The notes below the pieces were generated by a model. It was given only the letters and a program-made list of their open reading frames with translations. It had not been told where the DNA came from and made no database searches. The translations under genes were made by a program, and so were the position numbers. A stretch of DNA of 64,000 nucleotides, from NCBI GenBank assembly GCA_019638475.1, contig JAHBTR010000003.1:62001-126000 (forward strand), written 5' to 3'. Position 1 is the stretch's first letter. Each line of letters starts with the position of its first letter. Shown piece by piece: positions 47,301 to 55,977 of this stretch. The stretch is from Chitinophagaceae bacterium (lineage in GTDB: Bacteria; Bacteroidota; Bacteroidia; Chitinophagales; Chitinophagaceae).

Positions 47301-47330
47301 CAAAGGTAATGGAAAACTTATACCAACAAA
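47301..47330 (-). promoter_or_regulatory. Promoter of the tRNA-tuf-secE-nusG unit
   Basis: On the minus strand a TTTG -33 element is separated by 18 bases from TACCTTTG, an exact TAnnTTTG -7 element. It lies about 45 bases before the first tRNA-Thr and fits a strong Bacteroidota housekeeping promoter. Confidence 0.65.
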
Positions 47331-47576
47331 ATTCTTAAAAAGATTTTTTTGATATTTTCAGCCCTATTTGATAGATTTTCTTCTAAAGTTATCCATTTCC
47401 TTTAATAGATGGGTATTTTAGAATAGATTTTTCAGCCTTTTTATGAGCTACTTGCTTCGCTGAACTGTATCAGTAAAATTATTTTTATTAAAATTATTAT
47501 TAATGTAAATAAGGTAATCTAATAAGCTATGGTTAGCTTTTAGTAAAAATGTACACTTTGCTGCTTTTTGATGCTA
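47331..47576. other. AT-rich spacer without a gene
   Basis: Between the tRNA promoter and the stop of the TlpA-like gene I see no frame with a credible product. A weak hairpin (AAGCTA with TAGCTT) lies near 47530 and could end the TlpA-like transcript, but the T run is poor. Confidence 0.3.
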
Positions 47577-48680
47577 TTAATTCAAAACTTCACCTAACTT
47601 TTTTTCTAAAGCATCTCCACGCAAACCTGTAGCTATAATTTTTCCTGAAGGGTCTATCAGTACATTAAAAGGAATACCATCAAATTTATATACTTCAATT
47701 AAGGGTGTATCCCATTGTAATAAATCGCTAATATGTGTCCATGTAAGATTGTCTTTAGCAATAGCATCAACCCAACTTTTCTTATCATTATCTAAAGACA
47801 CTCCTAAGATGGTAAAATTTTTGTCTTTGTATTTGTTATATGCTTTTACTACATGAGGGTTTTCTTGTCTGCATGGCTTACACCAACTTGCCCAAAAATC
47901 TACCAACACATATTTACCTTTATAATCGCTTAGTTTTACTGTTTTTCCTTCTGGTGTATTCAAAGCAATTTCTGGGGCTTGTTTATTTAATAATGGATAT
48001 TCTTCCCCTTTAAGCATGGCAGTAAATTTTTGTATGTTGCCATTGTCTTTAAATTTACCAACTGCTTTTGCTGCTAAGGTTTGTAATTCTTCTAAATCCA
48101 TACTACGAGTAGCCATACCAAGAGCTTGTAGGCAAGCTGCTGGGCTTTCTGTTTTAGCAACAAAATCAATAATAATTGTATTTAGCTTATTCATTTCATT
48201 ATCACGCTGTAAAAAATGAAGTTTCAAAGTGCTATCATTAGCATTTTTTTCTTGCAAAGAATCTAAAACTGTATAGGCTTTTTTTACTTTCGTTAATTGT
48301 GCATCATAATCACTAAAAAGTTGTTTTAATGAAGAAGATGCTTTTGAGCCTTTCACCTGATAGTCTTTAAAATTATTTACATCTAAAGTTACTTCTATAT
48401 TCTTGCTATCATTGACCAATAAAATTTGTGGACCCTTATGAATGGTTAAAGCAAATAATCTTTCATCTGGAGCTATTCCTTTAAGGTTAAAACTATTGTT
48501 TTGTAAAGTTGTTGAATCTATTACTATTGCTTTTTGTGCAGCAAATGGAATTTCTTCTAAATATACTGTATCAGATGTGGTATTTAATATTTTTCCTGTT
48601 ACTGTAAAAGTTCCATTGTCTTTTGTTTTACAAGCAACAATGCTAACAGCAGCCAAAATAAAGATTAAGTATTTTTTCAT
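47577..48680 (-). CDS. TlpA-like thioredoxin lipoprotein with DUF4369-like N-terminus
   Basis: The 367-residue product has a lipoprotein signal (lipobox AAVSIVAC, cysteine at about residue 17), an N-terminal beta-rich DUF4369-like domain (FTVTGKILNTTSDTVYLEEI), a helical middle (about 110-220) and a C-terminal AhpC/TSA-TlpA domain with the active site WASWCKPCRQE. It is likely a periplasmic or membrane-anchored thiol-disulfide reductase used in cytochrome or envelope protein maturation. No cytochrome maturation gene is adjacent to confirm that. Confidence 0.9.
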   Translation of the reverse strand: MKKYLIFILAAVSIVACKTKDNGTFTVTGKILNTTSDTVYLEEIPFAAQKAIVIDSTTLQNNSFNLKGIAPDERLFALTIHKGPQILLVNDSKNIEVTLDVNNFKDYQVKGSKASSSLKQLFSDYDAQLTKVKKAYTVLDSLQEKNANDSTLKLHFLQRDNEMNKLNTIIIDFVAKTESPAACLQALGMATRSMDLEELQTLAAKAVGKFKDNGNIQKFTAMLKGEEYPLLNKQAPEIALNTPEGKTVKLSDYKGKYVLVDFWASWCKPCRQENPHVVKAYNKYKDKNFTILGVSLDNDKKSWVDAIAKDNLTWTHISDLLQWDTPLIEVYKFDGIPFNVLIDPSGKIIATGLRGDALEKKLGEVLN

Positions 48681-48880
48681 TTACTTATTATTTTAATTGT
48701 TTGATACTTTATATAGTCTTCTTATAAAGCATTGGTTTCATTATAAAAGTTGTAAAGTTATTATTTGAGCCTATATAAACTACCAGTAAAAGCAAGAAAT
48801 AAAATGTTTAACAAGAATTTGATATATTGTTTCTGCTGTGTATTAAACAATAATACCTTTACAAAATTGAAATTTGCAGC

Positions 48881-50566
48881 ATGAAAATATTTTTAGCACA
48901 ACAGAACTATCATATAGGAAATTTTGAACAGAATGTTTCTATCATTATTGATGCTATACAAACAGCCAAACAACAAGGAGGCGATTTAATTGTATTTAGT
49001 GAACTGTCTATATGTGGTTATCCTCCTATGGATTTATTAGAGTTTGATAGTTTTATAAACAAATGTTATACAGCTATTGATACCATAAAACAATATGCAG
49101 ATTCAATAGGCGTACTTATTGGCTCTCCTTCTAAAAATGATACCAACAAAGGGAAAAAATTATTTAATACCGCTTTTCTTTTATACGAAAAAGAAATAAA
49201 AGCAGCAGTACATAAAACATTGTTACCTACTTATGATGTGTTTGATGAGTATAGACATTTTGAACCTGCTTATCAATGGAATGTTATAACATTCAAAGGA
49301 AAAAAATTAGCTGTAACAATATGTGAAGATATTTGGAATATAACCGATACGCCATTGTATCGTTTATCTCCTATGGATGAATTAATAAAGCAACAGCCAG
49401 ATTTGATAATTAATATAAGTGCCAGCCCTTTTGATTATACACATATTGAAGATAGAAAAGCCATTATAAAAGCCAATGTGTTAAAGTATAAGTTGCCTTT
49501 GTTGTATTGTAATGCAGTAGGTTGCCAAACAGAGATTGTATTTGATGGCTCAAGTCTTGTGTTTGATAAAAATGCTAATTTAATAAAAGAGCTACCAGCA
49601 TTTAAAGAATCTTTAGAACATATTGTTATCAACAATGATGGAACACTCCAATCTTCCATAACAACATTTGCAAATACTATTGCTGATAAAGAATTAATAC
49701 CTACAACATTTGATGAAAACCTTAACATTAAACACATACACGATGCTTTAATAATGGGCATTAAAGATTATTTCTCTAAAATGAAATTTACAAAAGCTAT
49801 TGTAGGCAGCAGTGGTGGTATAGATAGTGCTGTAGTATTGGCTCTTGCTTGTGAAGCACTTGGTGCAGAAAATGTACATGCTGTTTTAATGCCTTCTTTG
49901 TATAGTACAGAGCATAGTGTAAATGATGCTGTACAATTAAGCAAAAACTTAAATAATACTTACGATATAATCAACATCAACAATATTTATGAAAGTTTTT
50001 TACAATCATTAAAACCTGTTTTTAAAGATTTACCTTTTAGCCTTGCAGAAGAAAATATTCAAAGTAGAACAAGGGGCAATTTATTAATGGCAATTAGCAA
50101 TAAATTAGGTTATATATTATTAAACACAAGCAATAAAAGTGAATTGGCAGTAGGCTATGGCACTTTATATGGTGATATGGCAGGAGGCTTGAGTATTTTG
50201 GGCGATTGTTATAAACTACAAGTATATGCTTTAGCAAATTATATAAACAAAGACAAAGAAATTATTTCTACAAATATTCTTACAAAACCACCAAGTGCAG
50301 AGTTAAGACCTAATCAAAAAGATAGTGATAGCTTACCAGACTATACCATATTAGATAAAATTTTGTATCAATATATAGAAATGAATGTAGCAGCTTCTGA
50401 AATTAAAGCATTAGGATTTGATAATGATTTGGTTGATAAAACTTTGAAGCTGGTCAATATTAATGAATACAAAAGGCATCAATTTTGCCCTATTATACGC
50501 ATTAGTCCAAAAGCATTTGGCGTGGGTAGAAAAATGCCTATTGTTGCCAAATATGGTCTATTGTAG
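48881..50566 (+). CDS. nadE: Glutamine-dependent NAD+ synthetase
   Basis: The 561-residue enzyme performs the last step of NAD biosynthesis. The N-terminal nitrilase-type glutaminase has the Glu-Lys-Cys triad in VFSELSICGYPP, VHKTLLPTYDVF and VTICEDIWN. The C-terminal synthetase has the P-loop SSGGIDSAVVLAL and NTSNKSELAVGYGT. The last bases of the gene and the spacer after it contain one copy of a 30-bp dispersed repeat. NAD kinase is encoded about 2 kb further along on the same strand. Confidence 0.96.
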   Translation: MKIFLAQQNYHIGNFEQNVSIIIDAIQTAKQQGGDLIVFSELSICGYPPMDLLEFDSFINKCYTAIDTIKQYADSIGVLIGSPSKNDTNKGKKLFNTAFLLYEKEIKAAVHKTLLPTYDVFDEYRHFEPAYQWNVITFKGKKLAVTICEDIWNITDTPLYRLSPMDELIKQQPDLIINISASPFDYTHIEDRKAIIKANVLKYKLPLLYCNAVGCQTEIVFDGSSLVFDKNANLIKELPAFKESLEHIVINNDGTLQSSITTFANTIADKELIPTTFDENLNIKHIHDALIMGIKDYFSKMKFTKAIVGSSGGIDSAVVLALACEALGAENVHAVLMPSLYSTEHSVNDAVQLSKNLNNTYDIININNIYESFLQSLKPVFKDLPFSLAEENIQSRTRGNLLMAISNKLGYILLNTSNKSELAVGYGTLYGDMAGGLSILGDCYKLQVYALANYINKDKEIISTNILTKPPSAELRPNQKDSDSLPDYTILDKILYQYIEMNVAASEIKALGFDNDLVDKTLKLVNINEYKRHQFCPIIRISPKAFGVGRKMPIVAKYGLL

Positions 50567-50584
50567 AAATCAAATTCGTATAAC
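50555..50584 (+). repeat. Dispersed 30-bp repeat, copy 1
   Basis: The 30 bases beginning GGTCTATTGTAGAAATCAAA overlap the nadE stop codon and are repeated without mismatch, inverted, at 60222-60251; a diverged copy is at 40996-41022. No gene of the same strand follows until tRNA-Lys. Confidence 0.65.
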
Positions 50585-50592
50585 CTATTTTT

Positions 50593-50763
50593 TTAGTGAG
50601 CATTATCAACAGCAGGGGCATTGTGATGTTCACCAGATTTTTCTGTACGATAATCTCCATGACAACAACTAAATAAAACTAAAAAAACAAAAACTACTGC
50701 AAATGATACAAATGCAGTTAATGTAAATTTTTTTGTATCGCCTTCAAAATTTGAATGTAACAT
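50593..50763 (-). CDS. Small membrane protein (56 aa)
   Basis: The frame encodes MLHSNFEGDTKKFTLTAF, then a single membrane span (VSFAVVFVFLVLFSCC) and a hydrophilic histidine-containing tail (CHGDYRTEKSGEHHNAP). The double cysteine at the membrane end might be a lipid-attachment site. It is a single gene converging with nadE. The function is unknown and the call is tentative because of its size. Confidence 0.5.
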   Translation of the reverse strand: MLHSNFEGDTKKFTLTAFVSFAVVFVFLVLFSCCHGDYRTEKSGEHHNAPAVDNAH

Positions 50764-50878
50764 AACATGTAAAGTTTAGTGGCAGCAAGATATAATTATT
50801 TTTCAGAAAGTAGCGGTATTTATTTTTAAAAAAACAGAAAACAAATTTGTTCTTATTTTTACACCCTTAAAAAACTTA

Positions 50879-50951
50879 GACTCCTTAGCTCAGTTGGTAG
50901 AGCTACTGACTCTTAATCAGTAGGCCCAGGGTTCGAGTCCCTGAGGGGTCA
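50879..50951 (+). tRNA. tRNA-Lys (CTT)
   Basis: The cloverleaf has acceptor GACTCCT/AGGGGTC, D-arm GCTCAGTTGGTAGAGC, anticodon stem ACTGA/TCAGT with loop CTCTTAA giving anticodon CTT, and T-arm CAGGG/CCCTG. The discriminator base is A. Confidence 0.95.
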
Positions 50952-51052
50952 CAAAATTATTAAATACTACTTGGCAATTTATTAGTAGTATTTAAGTTCT
51001 TCTATTAGTATGTAGAAATAAATAGTTTCTATTGTAAACCTTATTAAGAAAT

Positions 51053-51628
51053 ATGAATAAAATTTTTCTTCTTATAGCTACTCTGTTTTTTTATACTTTG
51101 TGTAGTGCTCAAAAAAATAAATATGATACAACTTTAAAAGTTGGCAAAAATGGATTTAGGGTTTTGTGTAGCAATAAATCATCCACAAAAAATGCTTTAC
51201 GTATAAGCCCCATAGGTTTTGAAGAAGTAAATGATGATATTCATATTGACATAAAAGGAAAAGTATTTGGTGCAGAAATAGATGATTTGAATAAAGATGG
51301 CTTTAATGATTTGGTAGTATATATTTTAACAGACGAAAAAAAAAGAAAAGGCACTGTATTAGCCATAGCCTCTGACGAAAATAAACGTATTATGCCTATT
51401 ACTTTTCCTGAAGTTTTAAGTAATGAAAAATTAAAAGTAGGCTATGATGGAGACGATTCTTTTAAACTACTAAATGGCACACTAACACATAAATTTTCTG
51501 TCAATGACACAACAAGCCATAGCGAAAATCCTATTATAGCTCGTCAAGTATTGTATAATGTAGTAAAAGGAGATTATGGAAACTGGAAATTTAAAGTACA
51601 AAGAATTGTAGATATATTTAAGCAATAA
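51053..51628 (+). CDS. Secreted protein with a calcium-site-like motif
   Basis: The 191-residue product has a signal peptide (1-19, CSAQ), followed by a compact beta-rich domain with DDLNKDGFNDLVVYI, a DxNxDGxxD pattern found in FG-GAP/dockerin-like calcium sites. No other domain is clear. It is probably periplasmic. A run of palindromic sequences begins right after its stop codon. Confidence 0.6.
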   Translation: MNKIFLLIATLFFYTLCSAQKNKYDTTLKVGKNGFRVLCSNKSSTKNALRISPIGFEEVNDDIHIDIKGKVFGAEIDDLNKDGFNDLVVYILTDEKKRKGTVLAIASDENKRIMPITFPEVLSNEKLKVGYDGDDSFKLLNGTLTHKFSVNDTTSHSENPIIARQVLYNVVKGDYGNWKFKVQRIVDIFKQ

Positions 51629-51653
51629 AATAATACCGAAAGCATATTTGTAA

Positions 51654-51674
51654 TAGACCAATAAAATTGGTCTA
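51654..51674. repeat. Perfect 9-bp inverted repeat
   Basis: TAGACCAAT and ATTGGTCTA surround AAA just after the secreted-protein gene. No T run follows, so it is not an obvious terminator. It is the first of three palindromes in a row. Confidence 0.55.
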
Positions 51675-51676
51675 AA

Positions 51677-51693
51677 TTCCGAATTGTTCGGAA
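51677..51693. repeat. Perfect 7-bp inverted repeat
   Basis: TTCCGAA and TTCGGAA surround TTG, 3 bases after the preceding palindrome and 10 before the next. Confidence 0.5.
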
Positions 51694-51702
51694 CAACTCG
51701 GC

Positions 51703-51750
51703 ATTATACCAAATCATTTTGGACTAAATTATAAATCAAATTGGTATAAT
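51703..51750. repeat. Perfect 10-bp inverted repeat with 28-base loop
   Basis: ATTATACCAA and TTGGTATAAT are exact inverted repeats enclosing an AT-rich loop. Together with the two neighbouring palindromes this looks like a small non-autonomous repeat. Confidence 0.5.
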
Positions 51751-51751
51751 A

Positions 51752-51998
51752 CATTCGTTTCCGCACTCTATCTTTAAAACAAAATTCTTTAGCAGCATCT
51801 TCTCCTTGTTAACTAAGGGAAGATGCGTAATAAAAAATTATCGCTGCTGATTATTTCAATATCAAGCCAAATTATTGGCAATACCAATGTTGTTTGTTGG
51901 CATTGTTAGTAGGCTATTTGTTGGTTGTTTAGCTCTACGTTAAAATTTACTTTTGCTTTACACAAAAGCCTAAAAAGAACACTCTGCGGAGACGAAAT
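51752..51998. repeat. Second hairpin-element (MITE-like) locus
   Basis: The left end CATTCGTTTCCGCACTCT and the right end (51955-51998, with AACACTCTGCGGAGACGAAA) are inverted relative to each other and match the arms of the element at 22890-23031; the right end agrees with it at 41 of 44 positions. An internal hairpin (GCATCTTC with GAAGATGC) lies at about 51799-51829. It has no coding content. Confidence 0.55.
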
Positions 51999-52084
51999 GC
52001 CTTTTTAAAGCTGCCAACTAAATTTTCAAAAATATTTTCTTGTTGTTCCATAAAAGTTATATATTTACACTGTCGGGTTCAATG

Positions 52085-52117
52085 ACCTGCACCCCCCTCA
52101 CAGTAATGTGGGGCTTT
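52085..52117 (+). terminator. GC-rich hairpin terminator
   Basis: CCCCTCACA pairs with TGTGGGG around GTAA, followed by CTTTTTA. It lies between the repeat locus and the minus-strand toxin-like fragment and may work in either direction. Confidence 0.55.
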
Positions 52118-52507
52118 TTATTTTATAGGATATACCTTATTATTTACATCTAACAGTAGTACTTGTTTAACATTCACTAAGTGTTTTGTACTTTTTTCAA
52201 GTGAGCCTTTAGCTCTTTTTATCACTTCATCAATATTTGCCTTATTTTTCAATTTTAAAATTATTCTATCGCTTTGCTCTGCTCCATTTTTTAACATGTT
52301 AGAAATTTTGCCATACTTAAAATTTTTATCATAGCTTTCTAATTCCCAATGGTGGTCAAAGAAAAAATAATCAGGCTGTTTAAATGGCTTTACGCCCGAA
52401 AAGTAAGTACTATAACGCATATCTTTATCTGGGGTGGGCATCTCAGGATTTAGCCATATTGTAGTGTCAAAATAATCAGCTAAAGCATCTGCTGCTTTTT
52501 CTTTCAT
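52118..52507 (-). pseudogene. CdiA-C-terminal-like tRNase toxin fragment
   Basis: The 129-residue frame reads ADYFDTTIWLNPEMPTPDKDMR, then KQPDYFFFDHHWELESYDK, ISNMLKNGAEQSDRIILKLK, and IDEVIKRAKGSLEKSTKHLV, the order of motifs of the BECR-fold CdiA C-terminal tRNase family (polymorphic toxins). It starts mid-domain: upstream the frame that reads AAKNYTQLRELGNALLDDE breaks by one base into this frame at about 52510, and a further broken piece lies upstream to about 52620. No export domain or immunity gene is recognised next to it. It is best seen as a decayed remnant of a toxin gene; a functional solo cytoplasmic protein is less likely. Confidence 0.6.
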
Positions 52508-52639
52508 CGTCTAAAAGAGCATTGCCCAATTCTCTTAATTGGGTATAGTTTTTAGCAGCAGAAAATTGCCAACAGTTATTTTATAAGTATCTTTGGCGTT
52601 TGAAGCTGACAAAACTTTATTTTAAAAATATTGCTGTAT

Positions 52640-53518
52640 ATGAAAATAGCCATTTACAGTCGTGGATTAGATACAGAACAAGAAAGCCCTTTGAGCTACT
52701 TGTTATATGAATTAAAAAAGCATCAGATAGACATAGTTGTTTATCAACAACTATTGCAATTATATAACCTACCCAATGAATTAAAAGAGAATATTCGTAC
52801 TTTTCAATATACCGAAGAATTAGAAAATACAACAGATTGTTTAATTAGTCTTGGTGGCGATGGAACAATGTTAGATGCTGTGGCTTTGGTAAAAGATAAA
52901 GGTATTCCTATATTGGGCGTTAATTTTGGAAGACTTGGTTTTTTAGCCAATATTCACAAAGAAGAATTATCAATGGCAGTAGATGCTATTGTAAACAGAA
53001 CTTTTGTAACAGATAACAGAACATTAATTCACCTTGATTCTAATATAAATCTTTTTAGCGATAGCCCTTTTGCTTTAAATGAATTTTCAATTCATAAAAG
53101 AGATATATCGCCTATGATTAGAATAAACACTTACTTGAATGGAGAATTTTTAAATACTTTTTGGGCAGATGGACTAATAGTTTCTACTCCTACAGGCAGT
53201 ACAGGATATAATATGAGTTGTAATGGTCCAATTATTTTTCCTGATTGCTCCAGTTTTGTTATTACTCCTGTAGCCCCACATAACTTAAATGTTAGAAGTA
53301 TTGTAGTGCCAGATGATAATGTTATTTCTTTTGAAATAGAAGGAAGAACAGAACAATTTATTTGTGCTTTAGATGCTCGTAAAGAAATTGTGAGTAAAAC
53401 GGTTCAATTAGCAGTAAAAAAAGAGAGTTTTTCTGTAAAACTAATTCGTTTGAATGAAGGAAGTTTTCTTTCTACTTTAAGAAATAAACTTACTTGGGGA
53501 ATGGATAAAAGAAATTAA
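52640..53518 (+). CDS. nadK: NAD kinase
   Basis: The roughly 292-residue enzyme phosphorylates NAD+ to NADP+. The GGDGT motif is in CLISLGGDGTMLDAV and the second conserved site in STPTGSTGYNMSCNGPI. I start at the ATG at 52640 (MKIAIYSRGLD), not at the TTG three codons upstream. It leads a plus-strand set with the PorG-like and PsuG genes; NAD kinase next to a DUF6089/PorG-like gene is a conserved pairing in the phylum. Confidence 0.95.
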   Translation: MKIAIYSRGLDTEQESPLSYLLYELKKHQIDIVVYQQLLQLYNLPNELKENIRTFQYTEELENTTDCLISLGGDGTMLDAVALVKDKGIPILGVNFGRLGFLANIHKEELSMAVDAIVNRTFVTDNRTLIHLDSNINLFSDSPFALNEFSIHKRDISPMIRINTYLNGEFLNTFWADGLIVSTPTGSTGYNMSCNGPIIFPDCSSFVITPVAPHNLNVRSIVVPDDNVISFEIEGRTEQFICALDARKEIVSKTVQLAVKKESFSVKLIRLNEGSFLSTLRNKLTWGMDKRN

Positions 53519-53637
53519 CAATATGGCTAAAAATATATTTACTTTTAATCAACTTCAATAATAAATTAACTTTTTGACTATAAGAAAATTGTACTATTTT
53601 TCGTTTACAATAAAAATAGTGTTTTAATTTGCCCCCT

Positions 53638-54504
53638 ATGCTTTTTAAAAGAATCATCATTATTGTTTTTGTTTGTATATTTTCTCTCCCTACAAAAGGG
53701 CAGATAATGGATGCTTTTGTACATGAAGGAGAATTTGGTGTAGGTATTGGCACCAGTCAATATTTTGGCGATTTAACAGCAGGTATGAAAATAACAGACT
53801 GGAAGCCTAAAATTTCTGCAAGTGCTTTTTTTAGAAAACAATTTAATAATTATATAGGGGTAAAAATAGCTGCTTCTTATGCCTTTTTAGGTTATGCTGA
53901 TAAATATACCAGCTATAAAACCAATATTGTCAAAAAAACAAGAAATCTTAGTTTCAATTCCAATATTTGGGAGCTTAGTATTAGTGGAGAATTTAATTTC
54001 TTTCGTTTTCAACCAGGGTTTCCTGATTTCCGTTTTACTCCTTATATGTCCTTAGGTATTGGGGCTTTTGCTTATGACCCTTATACTTATTACGGGGGAG
54101 AAAAATATTTTTTAAGACCACTTGGCACAGAAGGACAACATGATAAAAATAATTATCCTAATCTTAAACCTTATGGCACAATGGCTATTTGTTTTCCTGT
54201 TGGTTTTGGATTAAAATATAGCCTTACAGAAAAATTAAATATATATGCAGAAGCTGTTTACAGATTTACTAATACAGATTATATAGATGATGTAAGTGGC
54301 AATTATGCACCAGATGCATTTTCATTCAATCCAAATGGCACTCCCTCTATTGGATTTTTATTACAAGACAGAAGTTTTGAATATGGACCACCTGTTGGTA
54401 TAAAAGGAAGACAACGAGGCAACAGCCAACAAAAAGATAGTTATATGACTGCTCAAATAGGTATCAGCATTAATATTGGCTCTTACAGATGTCCTACTTA
54501 TTAA
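53638..54504 (+). CDS. PorG/DUF6089-like outer-membrane beta-barrel protein
   Basis: The 288-residue protein has a signal peptide (about 1-20, PTKGQ) and GEFGVGIGTSQYFGDLTAGM, a segment typical of DUF6089/PorG proteins, followed by an eight-stranded-like barrel pattern (alternating hydrophobic strands, for example YVGVKIAASYAFLGYADKY-like) and a C-terminal strand ending SINIGSYRCPTY. PorG belongs to the type IX secretion machinery, and two T9SS substrates occur in this window, which makes a T9SS role plausible. The start ATG is chosen over a TTG three codons upstream because it precedes the signal peptide directly. Confidence 0.82.
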   Translation: MLFKRIIIIVFVCIFSLPTKGQIMDAFVHEGEFGVGIGTSQYFGDLTAGMKITDWKPKISASAFFRKQFNNYIGVKIAASYAFLGYADKYTSYKTNIVKKTRNLSFNSNIWELSISGEFNFFRFQPGFPDFRFTPYMSLGIGAFAYDPYTYYGGEKYFLRPLGTEGQHDKNNYPNLKPYGTMAICFPVGFGLKYSLTEKLNIYAEAVYRFTNTDYIDDVSGNYAPDAFSFNPNGTPSIGFLLQDRSFEYGPPVGIKGRQRGNSQQKDSYMTAQIGISINIGSYRCPTY

Positions 54505-54518
54505 TACAAAATTATTTT

Positions 54519-55427
54519 ATGAATTCTTATATAAAACTAACTTCAGAAGTTGAAGAATCTCTTCAACAAAATAAACCTATTGTAGCTTTAGAAAGTACCA
54601 TTATTTCTCATGGAATGCCATATCCAAAAAATGTAGAAACAGCTTTAGCTGTTGAACAAATTGTAAGAGATAATGGAGCAATACCAGCAACAATAGCTAT
54701 TATTAATGGACAATGCTGTGTTGGTTTAAGTAAAGATGAAATAGAAGTTTTTGGAAAAGAAAAAAATGTTTGGAAAGTAAGCATCAGAGATATACCTTAT
54801 GTTATTTCTAAAAAAATATTTGGAGCTACAACTGTTGCTGCAACAATGCGTATTGCATCTATGGTAGGTATAAAAATTTTTGTAACAGGGGGTATAGGGG
54901 GTGTACATAGAGGTGCTGAAAAAAGTATGGACATTAGTGCAGACCTTACAGAAATGGCACAAACCAATGTAGCAGTAATTTGTGCTGGCGTAAAATCTAT
55001 TTTAGACATTGGTTTAACCTTAGAATATGTAGAAACATTAGGCATTCCTGTTGTAACTTATGGGCAAGATGAGTTTCCAAGTTTTTATTCAAGACAAAGT
55101 GGTTATACATCTCCTTTAAGATTAGATAGTTTCTCAGAAATTGCTAATCTTCTACAAACCAAATGGAGCTTAGGTTTAAAAGGTTCTGTACTAATTGCAA
55201 ATCCAATTAACGAAAAAGATGAAATTCCTTTTACTACTATGGAACAATATATTTTACAAGCCATACAACAAGCAGAAAAACAAGGGATAAAAGGAAAAAA
55301 TGTTACTCCTTTTTTATTACAATATATTGCAGAAAATACACAAGGAGAAAGTTTAGAGGCTAATATTGCCCTTATAAAAAATAATGCAAAAGTAGGTACT
55401 GAAATAGCAAAAGTATTATACCTTTAA
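54519..55427 (+). CDS. psuG: Pseudouridine-5'-phosphate glycosidase
   Basis: The roughly 302-residue enzyme splits pseudouridine 5'-phosphate to uracil and ribose 5-phosphate. It shows VALESTIISHGMPYPKN, VRDNGAIPATIAIINGQ, CVGLS, and GIGGVHRGAEKSMDISADL, all family landmarks. The ATG at 54519 is preferred; the other in-frame ATG at 54489 overlaps the previous gene. No pseudouridine kinase (PsuK) gene is next to it, so the kinase step, if present, is encoded elsewhere. The stop is 4 bases from the next gene, which may be co-transcribed. Confidence 0.95.
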   Translation: MNSYIKLTSEVEESLQQNKPIVALESTIISHGMPYPKNVETALAVEQIVRDNGAIPATIAIINGQCCVGLSKDEIEVFGKEKNVWKVSIRDIPYVISKKIFGATTVAATMRIASMVGIKIFVTGGIGGVHRGAEKSMDISADLTEMAQTNVAVICAGVKSILDIGLTLEYVETLGIPVVTYGQDEFPSFYSRQSGYTSPLRLDSFSEIANLLQTKWSLGLKGSVLIANPINEKDEIPFTTMEQYILQAIQQAEKQGIKGKNVTPFLLQYIAENTQGESLEANIALIKNNAKVGTEIAKVLYL

Positions 55428-55431
55428 AGTT

Positions 55432-55947
55432 ATGAATATTTTTTCGCCATATAATACAATCAATCATGCGCAAGGAGAGAAGATTGAACTTGAATTACCC
55501 AATTGGAGAAAGAAATTTTATTACATCACTTTCAGAATTTTTCCATTTATACTACTGGCAATTAATATTAATGCTTTTGTTTTTGCCTATAGAGATATAC
55601 CAGCTTTTTTTGGTATTACATTAGGTATTTGTATTCCCTTTATTTGCGTTGTTATGCTTTTTAAAAAATATCCTATTGTAATTAAAATCAGTAATGATTA
55701 TATAGAAGTAAACAGAAATACTATTAAAGGAAATGAAACAATAAAATTTTCTGTAAGTTCAATTAAAAAAATTACTTGTAAAATAAGGGGTGGTAGAAAT
55801 GGGGGTACTTTCTTTTTTCTACATACTATTAATGACTATAAAGCAGAGTTTTTAACTATTCCACCTTTGAATATGGAAAAAGAAAAAACAACTGCTATCA
55901 TAGCCGAATTAGAAAAAATTACAGGAATAGAAGTTAAACAAGTCTAA
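55432..55947 (+). CDS. Two-helix membrane protein, PH-like domain possible (171 aa)
   Basis: The product has a short cytoplasmic start (NYNTINHAQGEKIELELPNWRKK-type), two membrane helices (about 32-50 and 57-77, IFPFILLAININAFVFAY and FGITLGICIPFICVVML) and a beta-rich soluble C-terminal domain (about 85-171) with VIKISNDYIEVNRNTIKG and FSVSSIKKITCKIRGGRNGGTFFF. That layout resembles bacterial PH/YdbT-like membrane proteins, an inference without family proof. It overlaps no other gene and follows psuG by 4 bases. Confidence 0.55.
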   Translation: MNIFSPYNTINHAQGEKIELELPNWRKKFYYITFRIFPFILLAININAFVFAYRDIPAFFGITLGICIPFICVVMLFKKYPIVIKISNDYIEVNRNTIKGNETIKFSVSSIKKITCKIRGGRNGGTFFFLHTINDYKAEFLTIPPLNMEKEKTTAIIAELEKITGIEVKQV

Positions 55948-55977
55948 ACCTATTGCCCCAATATTTACTTTTTAGTA

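Noticed and set aside
50463-50672. Plus-strand frame over the nadE end
   Set aside because: It is a shadow of nadE continuing through the 30-bp repeat and the antisense of the small membrane protein gene.
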